Assembly: GCA_904387055.1 (NCBI GenBank)
Contig: CAJFKV010000020.1
Span: forward strand, 1 to 33,947
Direction of reading: 5' to 3'
Source of the DNA: Candidatus Heteroruminococcus faecigallinarum
GTDB taxonomy: Bacteria; Bacillota; Clostridia; Oscillospirales; Ruminococcaceae
Length of the DNA: 33,947 bases
A program made the position numbers and the translations under genes. Position 1 is the first letter of the stretch. The number at the start of each line of letters is the position of its first letter. This document shows, in pieces, positions 7,588 through 16,047 of this stretch. Below the pieces are notes generated by a model, which worked only from the letters and a program-made list of their open reading frames with translations, was not told where the DNA came from and ran no database searches.

Positions 7588-8799
7588 GTGGGCAGCCAAT
7601 GGATTCTCTACGGATACGGGCTGGTGTGCCTGTCCATGCTGGCTTTCAATCTGTTGTACAGCTTGACCCTGCGGGCCGGGGACCGCCGCCTTGGACGGCG
7701 GGTGGCATGGATTGCCCGGCAGGCCTCCCCCCAGCTGGAGCGGGTGGAACGGGGAGAACCGGTGGAGGAACGGCATCGGCGGCGGCTGGGCCGGCGCCTC
7801 TCCCGTGTAAAGGGGCTGCTGGCCTTTGACCGGTACTTGGACCAGATGGACGGGGAGAACCCGGCGGTACAGGGGTATCTGGGCCAGCTGCTGCCGGTGT
7901 TTCTGCGGTTGTCGGTGGTGTACCGGCGTCGGGAGGACACCCAGGCGGCCTATTTCTGCCATCTGCTCACCCGCCACCAGCTATACCGGCGGCTCCGGGG
8001 GGACCACCAGCCCGCCCGGCTCCAGGGAAAAATGCTCCTGCGAATGGTGAGCGCTTATCTGGAAAAGGACAGCCTTTACTGCCGGGTCAACGCCCTCAAG
8101 GCCCTGTGTGCCTTTGGCGACGAGGAGATCGTGGTGGAAGCCGTTCAGGATCTGGGCAGGCGAGACGGGCCGGTCCTCCACGAGAAGGTGGTGGTGGAGA
8201 CCCTCATGACCTTTGCCGGGGACCAGGAGGCCCTCATCGGCCAGATCTGGAGCCGCTTCGAGGAGTTCCCTCTCTCGCTCCAGCGGGCGCTTCTGGATTT
8301 TATCCGCTTCAAGAGCGGCGGCTACTGCCCCAGAATGCTCTCCCTCCTGATGGACAACAGCCGGGACAAGGAGCTGCGGTTTGCGGCCATCCGGTACTTT
8401 GGCCGGTATCCCTATGAGCCCGCCCGGCAGCCGCTATTGGACTTTGTGGCGGATGGGGATCCCCTGCGGTGGGAATACGCCGCCATCAGCGCCTCCTCCC
8501 TGGCCTGGTATCCGGGCCAGGAGGTGGTGGACGCCCTCTCCAAAGCCATGCACAGCGGCAGCTGGTATGTGCGGTACAACGCCGCCGCCAGCCTGGAGGC
8601 CCACGGCCTGTCCGACGAGGAGATGGCCCGGGCAGCAGGGGAGGACCGGTATGCCCGGGAGATGCTGGCCTACCGGCTGGAGGTGCGCCAGCGGATGGAG
8701 GAGGCCGCCAAGGCTCAGCTGGAAGAGGAGGAGGCCCGGCTCGCGGCGGAAGCTGCCGCCCAGGCGGCCCCGGGAAGAAAGGAGGCGGTGGCCTTATGA
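7588..8799 (+). CDS. HEAT-repeat protein, membrane-anchored
   Basis: 403 residues starting with GTG after AAAGGAGGCGG. A hydrophobic N-terminal helix (about residues 6-26) is followed by a basic stretch and then repeated paired helices typical of HEAT repeats, for example SLYCRVNALKALCAFGDEEI, DKELRFAAIRYFGRYPYEPA and SWYVRYNAAASLEAHGLSDE. The last 60 residues are rich in alanine and glutamate, probably helical or coiled coil. HEAT repeats are binding scaffolds, not enzymes. Its stop codon overlaps the start of the glycosyltransferase gene (ATGA), implying coupled translation and a likely physical partnership, perhaps as a synthase co-factor. That role is inference. Confidence 0.75.
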   Translation: MGSQWILYGYGLVCLSMLAFNLLYSLTLRAGDRRLGRRVAWIARQASPQLERVERGEPVEERHRRRLGRRLSRVKGLLAFDRYLDQMDGENPAVQGYLGQLLPVFLRLSVVYRRREDTQAAYFCHLLTRHQLYRRLRGDHQPARLQGKMLLRMVSAYLEKDSLYCRVNALKALCAFGDEEIVVEAVQDLGRRDGPVLHEKVVVETLMTFAGDQEALIGQIWSRFEEFPLSLQRALLDFIRFKSGGYCPRMLSLLMDNSRDKELRFAAIRYFGRYPYEPARQPLLDFVADGDPLRWEYAAISASSLAWYPGQEVVDALSKAMHSGSWYVRYNAAASLEAHGLSDEEMARAAGEDRYAREMLAYRLEVRQRMEEAAKAQLEEEEARLAAEAAAQAAPGRKEAVAL

Positions 8800-10199
8800 G
8801 AGAATGGATTCAGGGGATCCTGTGGATTGTGGAGTGCTTTTTCATCCTGTACATGCTCGGGTATGCCAGCTTTCTCTTTCTGTCGGTCACGGTGGGGTCC
8901 TCCGACCTTTATGCGGCCAAGCGGCGCAACCTGCTGAAAAATGAGCTTGCCAACGACTATTACCTGCCGGTGTCGGTCATTGTGCCGGCCCACAACGAGG
9001 GGATCACCATCGAGGCCACCATCCGTTCTCTGCTGGCCCTGGACTACAAGCTTTATGAGATCATTGTGGTGGACGACGGTTCCACCGATCAAACAGCCCA
9101 AGCGGTGCGGGAAGCCTTCCACATGTGGCCGGTAAACCGGCCCATCCAGCGGCGGATCCCCTGCCGGCCGGAGGTGGCCGTCTTTGAAACCAGGGCCTAC
9201 AAGGTGCCCATCACCCTGGTGCAGAAGGAGAACGGCGGCAAGGCAGACGCCCTCAACATGGGGATCAACGTCTCCAATTACCCCTATTTCCTCTGCATCG
9301 ACGCCGACTCGGTCCTCCAGTACGATTCCCTGGAGAAAATCGTCCGCCCGGTGCTGGAGGATTCCCGGGTGGTGGCGGTGGGCGGGACGGTCCGCCCCTG
9401 CAATGGGGCCACCATCCAGAACGGCCGGGTGGTCCGGTACCGGATGCCCAAGGGACTGCTGGCCTCCATGCAGGTGCTGGAGTATGACCGGTCCTTCCTG
9501 GCCTCCCGCATCCTCTTTGACAAATTCAACGGGAACATCATCATCTCCGGGGCCTTCGGCCTGTTCCGGAAGAGCGTGGTCATCGCCGCCGGCGGCTACG
9601 ATCCGGACACCATGGGGGAGGACATGGAGCTGGTGGTGAAGCTGCACGTCTTCTGCCGGGAAAACGGCCACCCCTACCGGATCCGCTATGTGACCGACGC
9701 CGTCTGCTGGACCCAGGTGCCGGAGACCTTGGTCGACCTGTGCAAGCAGCGCCGCCGCTGGCACATCGGCCTCTTCCAGTCGATGACCAAGCACCGCAAC
9801 ATCCTGGCCAATCCCAAGTATGGGGCAGTGAGCTTTATCTCCTATTTCTATTTCCTCATCTACGAGCTGTTTTCCCCCTACATCGAGGTTTTGGGCCTGC
9901 TGGCCACCCTGCTGGCCTTCCTGGTGGACCTGATCAACCTGCCCTTCATGATTCTGTTTTTTGCCATCTATGTGGTGTATACGGCGGTCCTGTCTCTCAC
10001 CGCCTTCTTGGCCCGGGTGCATACCATTGACCTGCGGCTCACCGTGGGGGATGTCCTCAAGGCGGTGGGCCTGTGTGTGGTGGAGGTGAGCTGCCTGCGG
10101 TTTGTCATGGCCTGGGTGCGGATGACCGCCCTCATCGGCTACCGGAAAAAGAAGCACACATGGGGGCAGATTCAGCGGCATACAATAAACGTTGAGTAG
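8796..10199 (+). CDS. Processive family 2 glycosyltransferase (polysaccharide synthase)
   Basis: 467 residues in the cellulose/hyaluronan/poly-GlcNAc synthase mould. An N-terminal membrane helix (about 5-28) precedes a cytoplasmic GT2 domain with DDGS at 93-96, the DAD metal-binding motif at 169-171, a GED catalytic-base motif near 273 and QRRRW at 318-322, the signature of processive enzymes that extend and extrude a chain. Three or four further membrane helices fill residues 340-455. It probably polymerises a sugar at the membrane using a nucleotide sugar; which sugar cannot be read from sequence. No PilZ domain is visible in this protein, so how c-di-GMP would control it is open. Confidence 0.88.
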   Translation: MREWIQGILWIVECFFILYMLGYASFLFLSVTVGSSDLYAAKRRNLLKNELANDYYLPVSVIVPAHNEGITIEATIRSLLALDYKLYEIIVVDDGSTDQTAQAVREAFHMWPVNRPIQRRIPCRPEVAVFETRAYKVPITLVQKENGGKADALNMGINVSNYPYFLCIDADSVLQYDSLEKIVRPVLEDSRVVAVGGTVRPCNGATIQNGRVVRYRMPKGLLASMQVLEYDRSFLASRILFDKFNGNIIISGAFGLFRKSVVIAAGGYDPDTMGEDMELVVKLHVFCRENGHPYRIRYVTDAVCWTQVPETLVDLCKQRRRWHIGLFQSMTKHRNILANPKYGAVSFISYFYFLIYELFSPYIEVLGLLATLLAFLVDLINLPFMILFFAIYVVYTAVLSLTAFLARVHTIDLRLTVGDVLKAVGLCVVEVSCLRFVMAWVRMTALIGYRKKKHTWGQIQRHTINVE

Positions 10200-10221
10200 A
10201 TTTAATTACTTTTATTACAAA
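10192..10221 (+). promoter_or_regulatory. Weak candidate promoter before the EAL gene
   Basis: TTGAGT (10192-10197), an 18-base spacer and TACAAA (10216-10221), each four of six to consensus, overlap the end of the glycosyltransferase gene. No terminator is seen in the 99-base gap, so the downstream signalling genes may also be read from the 2338 promoter. Confidence 0.3.
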
Positions 10222-10298
10222 ATTCCCTGCGTTCCCCACCAACCATTCAGCAACAGCAGGCTTCTCGGCCGCCGGCTGCTTTAGAAAGAGAGGACCTC

Positions 10299-11864
10299 AT
10301 GATCCGTCTGCCATTCTTCCCACGAGCTTCCCGTTCCCCCGCTTGCTGCGGCCGGCCGCTGTTTCAGAGCGGCCGCGCCCCCTGGAGAGGGGTCTGCCTG
10401 GGGGCGGTGCTCCCGGCGGTCCATGGCTGCGAAGGGATAACCGATGCCCTGCTTCTTGCAGGAGAACAAGCTGCGCCCGGTTGGGCGGTAGCGGCCGTCC
10501 TGGCGGCGGCGGTCCTCCTGCTGGCGGTGGTTGTGTGGAGGCTGGAGGGGCGCCTGCACCGGGAGGAGAAAAGCCGGGAGATCAACCCGGCGACCGGTTT
10601 CCTCACCGAGGAAGCCATGGCCCGGCGGCTCCCCCGCCTGGTGACCGAGGCCGACCGGGACCGGTACTGCCTGGTCTGCTTCCACTTTGAGCTGGGGCAC
10701 ATCGAGCGGCTGGGCGGCCGGGAGGAGGCCCTCCGGTTCCTTCGCTTTGGGGCGGGGCTGGTGAACCGGCTGGCCTGGCCGGGGGATCTGCCGGCGGTGA
10801 CCCCCGGCGGGGATTTTCTGATCCTGAAGAAAGGGGAACCGGAGGCGGTGGCCGCCTGGGGACGGACGGTTCTGGAAAAACTGCGGACCTTCCCCTATGC
10901 AGGGGGGCGGCTCCGCACCGACGACGCAGCGGTGGGGATCTACCCCCTGGGGGCCGACCGCTTTGACTGGGAAACCATCCGGTTCCATGCCAAGCAGTGT
11001 GCCCTCACCGCCTGCCGGGGCTGGCAGGACGCCAAGATCTGCGGCGGCGCGGCCTGCCTCGCCTGCCTGGAGGAGCGGCAGCTGCTGGGGGATCTGGACG
11101 ACGCCCTGGCGGGGGAGGAGATTTCCCTCTACCTGCAGTTCTTCGTGGATGGGGAGACCTTCCGGGTGGTAGGGGGCGAGGCCCTTTCCCGGTGGGTCCA
11201 TCCCACCATGGGAGAGCTGAATCCCCAGCGGTTTATCCCGCTGCTGGAGCGGGAGGGGCGGATCCACCAGCTGGATTTTTACAGTCTGGAAAAGAGCTGT
11301 GCCTTTCTGGAGGAGCTGGGGCGGCGGCAGGTGCGGGATTTCTTCATCTCCTGCAATTTCAGCCGGCGCACCTTCGCGGCCAAGGATTTTGCCAGCCGGT
11401 GCAAGATGGTGCTGGGCCGGTACGAGTTTCCCCACCGGCTTCTCATCCTGGAGATTACCGAGAGCCAGATGGAGAGCCCCCAGGACTACGACCAGATGCT
11501 GCGGAACATTATGGAGATCCGGGCTTTGGGGGTGCGGATCATGTTTGACGACTTTGGAATGGGGTATTCCTCCTTCCATGACCTGCAGGAATACCCCATG
11601 GACGGCCTCAAGCTGGACAAGGAGCTGGTGGAGCGGATGGATACCCACCGGGGCAGGGTCATCCTCAGCGGCCTGGTTCGCACCGGCCACGACCTGGGCC
11701 TCACCATCCTGGCGGAAGGGGTGGAGACCGACCGGCAGGTGCAGGCCCTGCAGCAGCTGCACTGCGACGTGCTCCAGGGGTTCCGGTTCTCGGTGCCCAT
11801 CCCCGCCGGCCAGGCGATGGAGGCCATCCTGGCCCGGGACCCCCTGCCCCCAGGGGAGGATTAG
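10299..11864 (+). CDS. Membrane c-di-GMP phosphodiesterase: degenerate GGDEF + EAL
   Basis: 521 residues predicted to hydrolyse cyclic di-GMP. A membrane helix lies at about 62-82, followed by a GGDEF-like domain whose motif has decayed to GGDF (near 169), so cyclase activity is not expected. The EAL domain starts near 270 and looks active: EALSRW with E294, the NFS asparagine, ITES, DDFGMGYSSF, LKLDKELV, LAEGVET and QGFRFSVP. The first EAL-domain strand reads YLQFFVD where YQP is usual. The start at 10299 has GAGAGG 6 bases upstream; the N-terminal 55 residues are low in recognisable content. It is followed after 21 bases by the HD-GYP gene, making two predicted phosphodiesterases of different families in tandem. 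Confidence 0.87.
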   Translation: MIRLPFFPRASRSPACCGRPLFQSGRAPWRGVCLGAVLPAVHGCEGITDALLLAGEQAAPGWAVAAVLAAAVLLLAVVVWRLEGRLHREEKSREINPATGFLTEEAMARRLPRLVTEADRDRYCLVCFHFELGHIERLGGREEALRFLRFGAGLVNRLAWPGDLPAVTPGGDFLILKKGEPEAVAAWGRTVLEKLRTFPYAGGRLRTDDAAVGIYPLGADRFDWETIRFHAKQCALTACRGWQDAKICGGAACLACLEERQLLGDLDDALAGEEISLYLQFFVDGETFRVVGGEALSRWVHPTMGELNPQRFIPLLEREGRIHQLDFYSLEKSCAFLEELGRRQVRDFFISCNFSRRTFAAKDFASRCKMVLGRYEFPHRLLILEITESQMESPQDYDQMLRNIMEIRALGVRIMFDDFGMGYSSFHDLQEYPMDGLKLDKELVERMDTHRGRVILSGLVRTGHDLGLTILAEGVETDRQVQALQQLHCDVLQGFRFSVPIPAGQAMEAILARDPLPPGED

Positions 11865-11885
11865 AAGAAAAGGAGGGAACGGCCC

Positions 11886-13004
11886 ATGCTGCTGGACGGA
11901 TTGCAGAAGGTGGATTTTTCCACCCCCGACACCCTGCTGATTGTGGACGACGACGGGATCAACCGGGAGATTCTGCGGGCCATTTTTGAGCCATTCTACC
12001 CCATCCGGGAGGCGGCCGACGGCTGGGAGGGGCTGGAAGCCATCCTGGAGGACCGGGAGCAGCTTTGCGCGGTGCTGCTGGATGTGGCCATGCCCCGGAT
12101 GAACGGCCTGGAGCTGCTGCAGCGGCTGCAGGAGGAGGGACTGCTGGAACGGTTGCCGGTCTTTCTCATCACCGCCGAGGCCAGCGACCAGGTGATCCGG
12201 GAGGCCTACCGTCTGGGGGTTATGGACGTTATTATGAAGCCGGTGGTCCCCTATGTGGTACTGCGGCGGGTGCAGTCGGTGGTGGAATTGTTCCAGGCCC
12301 GGCGGCGGCTGGGCCAGGTGGTGGAGAGCCAGCAGGCCGATCTGCTGGCCCAGGCCAAGGAGATCAGCACCCTGAACCGGGGGATCATCGAGGCCCTGGC
12401 CACCGCCATCGAGTTCCGCAGCGAGGAGTCGGGGGAGCATGTCCACCGGATCCACGACATCACCCGCTACCTGCTCCTCCACACCTCCATGGGGGAGGGG
12501 CTGAGCCGGGAGGAGATCGACCAGATCGCCCTGGCCTCCATTATGCACGACGTGGGCAAGATCGCCGTGCCCGACGCCATCCTCAACAAGCCCGGCCGCC
12601 TGACGCCGGAGGAGTTTGCCATTATGAAGACCCACACCATCCAGGGGGCGGCCCTGCTGGGGCGGGTTCCCCAGCTGCGCAGCCACCGGGCCTTTCACTA
12701 TGCCCGGGACATCGCCCTCCACCACCACGAGCGCTGGGACGGGCGGGGATACCCCGACGGCCTGAAGGGGGACGAGATCACCGTGTGGGCCCAGGTGGTC
12801 TCCCTGGCGGACGTATACGACGCCCTCAGCTGCAAGCGGGTCTATAAGGACGCCTTCCCCCGGGAGAAGGTGGTGGCCATGATCCGGGACGGGGAGTGCG
12901 GCCTGTTCAACCCCAAGCTGCTGGAGGGGTTCCTCGCTGTGGAGGAGGACCTGTCCCGCCTGTACACAACAAAAGGAGGAGAGATCGATGGAAGCAAGCC
13001 GTAA
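11886..13004 (+). CDS. Response regulator with HD-GYP phosphodiesterase output
   Basis: 372 residues. An N-terminal receiver domain (about 15-135) has the acidic pair in LIVDDDG, phospho-acceptor D66 in LLDVAMPRMNG and the conserved lysine in MKPV. A helical linker leads to an HD-GYP domain with HD at 221-222 (MHDVGKIAVP), HHHERWDGRGYPDG and GYP at about 288-290. All metal-binding and GYP positions I can identify are present, so it is predicted to degrade c-di-GMP when phosphorylated or dephosphorylated by the adjacent relay. GGAGGG precedes the ATG. The Hpt gene overlaps its 3' end by 17 bases. Confidence 0.92.
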   Translation: MLLDGLQKVDFSTPDTLLIVDDDGINREILRAIFEPFYPIREAADGWEGLEAILEDREQLCAVLLDVAMPRMNGLELLQRLQEEGLLERLPVFLITAEASDQVIREAYRLGVMDVIMKPVVPYVVLRRVQSVVELFQARRRLGQVVESQQADLLAQAKEISTLNRGIIEALATAIEFRSEESGEHVHRIHDITRYLLLHTSMGEGLSREEIDQIALASIMHDVGKIAVPDAILNKPGRLTPEEFAIMKTHTIQGAALLGRVPQLRSHRAFHYARDIALHHHERWDGRGYPDGLKGDEITVWAQVVSLADVYDALSCKRVYKDAFPREKVVAMIRDGECGLFNPKLLEGFLAVEEDLSRLYTTKGGEIDGSKP

Positions 13005-13356
13005 AGAGGTTCTGGCCGCCGCCGGCATCAACCTGGAGGAGGTTCTGGAGCGGCTGATGGGGAGCGAGACCCTCCTGGAGCGGCTGCTGGGCAAGTTTGC
13101 CGCCGACGGTACCTACCGCCGCCTGGAGGAGGCGATGGCCGCCCGGGATCTGGAGGGGGCCATTGCCGCCTCCCATACGCTGAAGGGAATGTGCGGCAAC
13201 CTGGGGATGGGGGAGCTGTTTTCCCTCTTTACCCGCCAGGTGGAGGCCCTGCGCCAGGGGGACTGGCCGGCCGCCTGCCAGCGGATGGAGGAGATTGCCC
13301 CCGCCTATGGGGCGATGATACAGGCCATTGGAGGGCCGGATGATGGGGGCCGTTAG
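12988..13356 (+). CDS. Histidine phosphotransfer (Hpt) protein
   Basis: 122 residues forming a single Hpt four-helix domain, with phospho-accepting H63 in AASHTLKGMCGN. Such proteins shuttle phosphate between a hybrid kinase's own receiver and a separate response regulator. The genes for both lie immediately on either side and overlap it by 17 bases each or close to that, so the route kinase receiver, H63, D66 of the HD-GYP regulator is the natural reading. The ATG at 12988 follows AAAGGAGGAG. Confidence 0.9.
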   Translation: MEASRKEVLAAAGINLEEVLERLMGSETLLERLLGKFAADGTYRRLEEAMAARDLEGAIAASHTLKGMCGNLGMGELFSLFTRQVEALRQGDWPAACQRMEEIAPAYGAMIQAIGGPDDGGR

Positions 13357-15871
13357 CCCCCGGTCCCGGCAGCGGTGGCGGCGGATGGTGGAAAGCCTGC
13401 GCCCGGCCCTCTGGGCCTTTGCCGCCCTGCTGGCGCTGGCGGTGGGGGGGATTGTCCTGATCCGGTCCACCCTTCTTCGCAATGCCTACGAAACCGGGAC
13501 CGCCCTCTCCCGCAGCTATGCCTCCGAGGCCAGAAGCGAGCTGGCGTCCTTCGAGACCCTCCTGGCCTTCGGTACCTCCTCCATCGACAACCGCCTCGCC
13601 GGCGGGGAGGACCGGGCCGCCCTGGAGGGGCTGCTGGAGCGGTATTTTCAGAATCTGGACCGGGTGCTGGGCAACGGGGTGGTGGACCCCTACCTGGTGC
13701 TGGAGGGGGAGATTCTGGCCGCCAACCCCTGGGAGGGGGATGCCACCTATCCGGTGGAGGAGACCCAGTGGTATCAGATGGCCATGGAGGCGGGAGGAGA
13801 GGTTATCTTTACCGACGTGTATATGGACGCCATCTCGGGCCGGCCGGTGGTGACCGCCGCCCAAAGCTGCCAGCAGGGGAAGGCGGTGATGGCCTTTGAC
13901 ATTCTGCTGGAACATTTCTCCTTTGCCGCCCCGGAAATGGAGGCGGAGGAATCCTTTTTTCTCTGCGACCGGGAAGGGTCCGTCATCTACCAGCAAACGG
14001 CGCTCCAGCTTCCCCGGGACCAGGTGCAGCAGTACCTGCGGGGATTGGTGGAGCGGATTGAGGCCGGGGAGCTGGCGGACCACACCAGCTCGATCCAGGA
14101 CCTGGACGGCCAGACCCGGGGGGTCTACTACACCCGGATGGAGAACGGGTGGTATTCCATTGTAACCGTCCCCTACAGTACCATCCTGGGGGATTTCCAC
14201 TGGTTTACCCTGGCCTTCGGGCTGGTGGTGGGGGTGGCCATTTTGGCAGTGGGCCTTCTCACCTGGCGGGAGGCGGGGCTCAGCCTTCGGATGGAGCGGG
14301 TCCAGGAGACGGTCCAGGTGCTGGGAAAGACCTACTACGCCCTGTACCGGGTGAATTTTGAGGAGGAGACCTACGAGATGATCAAGGGCTCCGACTATGT
14401 GTGCAGCCGCATTGCCCCCACCGGTCCCTACCAGGACCTGCTGCGGACCGCCGGCGAGGTGATTGAAGCGGATGCTTACCGGGATTTTACCCGCAGCTTC
14501 TCCTGTGAGGAGATCCGCCAGCTGGTGCAGCGGCGGGTGAAGGACTTCGGCGGGGAGTTCCTGCGCCTGTTCGGGGAGGAATACCGGTGGGTGAGCGTAC
14601 GGGTGCTCTACGACGAATCCCTTCATCCCAACGAGGTGGTCCTCTCCTTCCGGGAGGTGGAGGAGGAGAAACAGCGGCAGCTGCAGGAGCGGCGGCTGCT
14701 GGAGGACTCCCTCCAGCTGGCCAAGAGGAACGAGGAGTCCAAGCAGGCCTTTTTCCGGAATATGTCCCACGACATGCGCACCCCCCTGGGCGCCATCATC
14801 GGGCTGACCCGCCTGGCGGCCCAGCACCTGGAGGATCCCCGGCAGGTGAACGGGTATTTGAAGAAGATCTCCTCCTCCAGCCAGTACCTCCTGGGGCTGA
14901 TCAACGACATTCTGGATATGGCCCGGATGGAGCAGGGCCAGGTGATGCTGGACAACCGGCAGTTTGACCTGGAGGAATGTGTGGAGGAGTGCGTTGGTCC
15001 CTTCCGGGAACAGGGGGAGGCCGACGGGAAGGTGCTGGACGTCTCCCTCCAGGCGGCGGATACCCGGCTGATAGGCGATCCCTTCCGGGTCCAGCAGATC
15101 CTCAACAACCTGCTCTCCAACGCGTTCAAGTTTACCCCGGCCGGGGGAAAAATCCGGTTGGAGGTTACCCAGCTGGACCGGGGCGACTATGCCAAGTACC
15201 GGTTTGTGGTGGCGGATACGGGGATCGGCATGTCGGAGGAGTTTTTGAAAAAAATCTTTGAACCCTATGCCCGGGAGCTGCGCTTCGACGCCAAGCGGGC
15301 GGGGGGAACCGGCCTGGGCATGTCCATCACCAAGAGCCTGGTGGCCCAGATGAACGGGGAGATCCAGGTGGAGAGCCAGGTGGGGAAGGGTAGCACCTTC
15401 TCCGTGATCCTGCCCTTTGCCGCCGCGAAGGAAGGCGACGGGACCTACAAGACCCCCGCCGGGAAGGAGGAGACCCCCTTCTCCCTGGAGGGGCGGACCA
15501 TCCTCCTGGCGGAGGACAACGAGATCAACATGGAGATCCTGGACGAGCTGCTGACCGCCCATGGCGCCCGGATCCTCCAGGCCTGGAACGGCCGGGAGGC
15601 GGTGGACCGGTTCCAGGAGACGGACCCCTTCCAGGTGGACGCCATCCTCATGGATATGCAGATGCCGGTGATGGACGGCTGCCAGGCGGCGCGGGCCATC
15701 CGGGCGCTGCCCCGGCCCGACGCCGGCCGGGTCCCCATTGTGGCGGTCACCGCCAACGCCTTTGCGGAGGATGTGGCGGCCACCACCCAGGCGGGGATGA
15801 ACGGCCACATCTCCAAGCCCATCGATTTTGCGGCCCTGTGCCGCCTACTGGAAAAACTGCTTCCCTCATAA
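13340..15871 (+). CDS. Hybrid sensor histidine kinase (sensor, HisKA, HATPase, REC)
   Basis: About 843 residues. Membrane helices at about 22-45 and 285-310 enclose a Cache-like extracytoplasmic sensor. A cytoplasmic linker of about 150 residues, perhaps PAS-like, precedes the dimerisation domain with phospho-accepting H477 (NMSHDMRTPLG). The ATP-binding domain has its N box (NNLLSNAFKF), DTGIGM and GGTGLGM, and a C-terminal receiver has AEDNEIN, D772 (MDMQMPVMDG) and KPID. It would autophosphorylate, pass phosphate to its own receiver, then to the Hpt protein. ATG codons at 13340 and 13343 both fit the GGAGGG at 13330; a TTG at 13328 is less likely. It overlaps the Hpt gene. The stimulus is unknown, possibly a small molecule, as in other Cache sensors. 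Confidence 0.92.
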   Translation: MMGAVSPRSRQRWRRMVESLRPALWAFAALLALAVGGIVLIRSTLLRNAYETGTALSRSYASEARSELASFETLLAFGTSSIDNRLAGGEDRAALEGLLERYFQNLDRVLGNGVVDPYLVLEGEILAANPWEGDATYPVEETQWYQMAMEAGGEVIFTDVYMDAISGRPVVTAAQSCQQGKAVMAFDILLEHFSFAAPEMEAEESFFLCDREGSVIYQQTALQLPRDQVQQYLRGLVERIEAGELADHTSSIQDLDGQTRGVYYTRMENGWYSIVTVPYSTILGDFHWFTLAFGLVVGVAILAVGLLTWREAGLSLRMERVQETVQVLGKTYYALYRVNFEEETYEMIKGSDYVCSRIAPTGPYQDLLRTAGEVIEADAYRDFTRSFSCEEIRQLVQRRVKDFGGEFLRLFGEEYRWVSVRVLYDESLHPNEVVLSFREVEEEKQRQLQERRLLEDSLQLAKRNEESKQAFFRNMSHDMRTPLGAIIGLTRLAAQHLEDPRQVNGYLKKISSSSQYLLGLINDILDMARMEQGQVMLDNRQFDLEECVEECVGPFREQGEADGKVLDVSLQAADTRLIGDPFRVQQILNNLLSNAFKFTPAGGKIRLEVTQLDRGDYAKYRFVVADTGIGMSEEFLKKIFEPYARELRFDAKRAGGTGLGMSITKSLVAQMNGEIQVESQVGKGSTFSVILPFAAAKEGDGTYKTPAGKEETPFSLEGRTILLAEDNEINMEILDELLTAHGARILQAWNGREAVDRFQETDPFQVDAILMDMQMPVMDGCQAARAIRALPRPDAGRVPIVAVTANAFAEDVAATTQAGMNGHISKPIDFAALCRLLEKLLPS

Positions 15872-15890
15872 GTGAGGGAAGCAGTTTTTT
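15852..15890 (+). terminator. Intrinsic terminator closing the signalling operon, containing the stop codon
   Basis: A perfect stem of at least 13 bp (15856-15868 with 15873-15885), extended by A/T pairs and followed by TTTTTT. The stop codon TAA of the hybrid kinase (15869-15871) lies in the four-base loop, so the left arm encodes the last residues of the kinase. Confidence 0.95.
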
Positions 15891-15942
15891 GCAGGGAGGA
15901 TGCCCTTCCCGCGCCGGCGGACGCCTGGGAAGAAAGGAAGGG

Positions 15943-15971
15943 TGGATTTTTTGTCGTCTGTGTGATATGAT
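15943..15971 (+). promoter_or_regulatory. Extended -10 promoter for the BusR-like gene
   Basis: TATGAT at 15966-15971 with TG one base upstream, and a weak -35 TGGATT (15943-15948) 17 bases away. It leaves a leader of about 70 bases before the GTG at 16048. Confidence 0.55.
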
Positions 15972-16047
15972 AGAAAAAAGAGAGTCCCCCCTGGGGCGTG
16001 TTCCGGAGCCGGAACCCGGCTCCCATCCTTTTTTCCAGGTGATCAAC

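Noticed and set aside
10281..13094. 937-codon open frame on the minus strand
   Set aside because: Antisense to the EAL and HD-GYP genes, whose motifs are unambiguous; composition is typical of a shadow frame.
13229..15808. 859-codon open frame on the minus strand
   Set aside because: Antisense to the hybrid kinase, with no recognisable domain.
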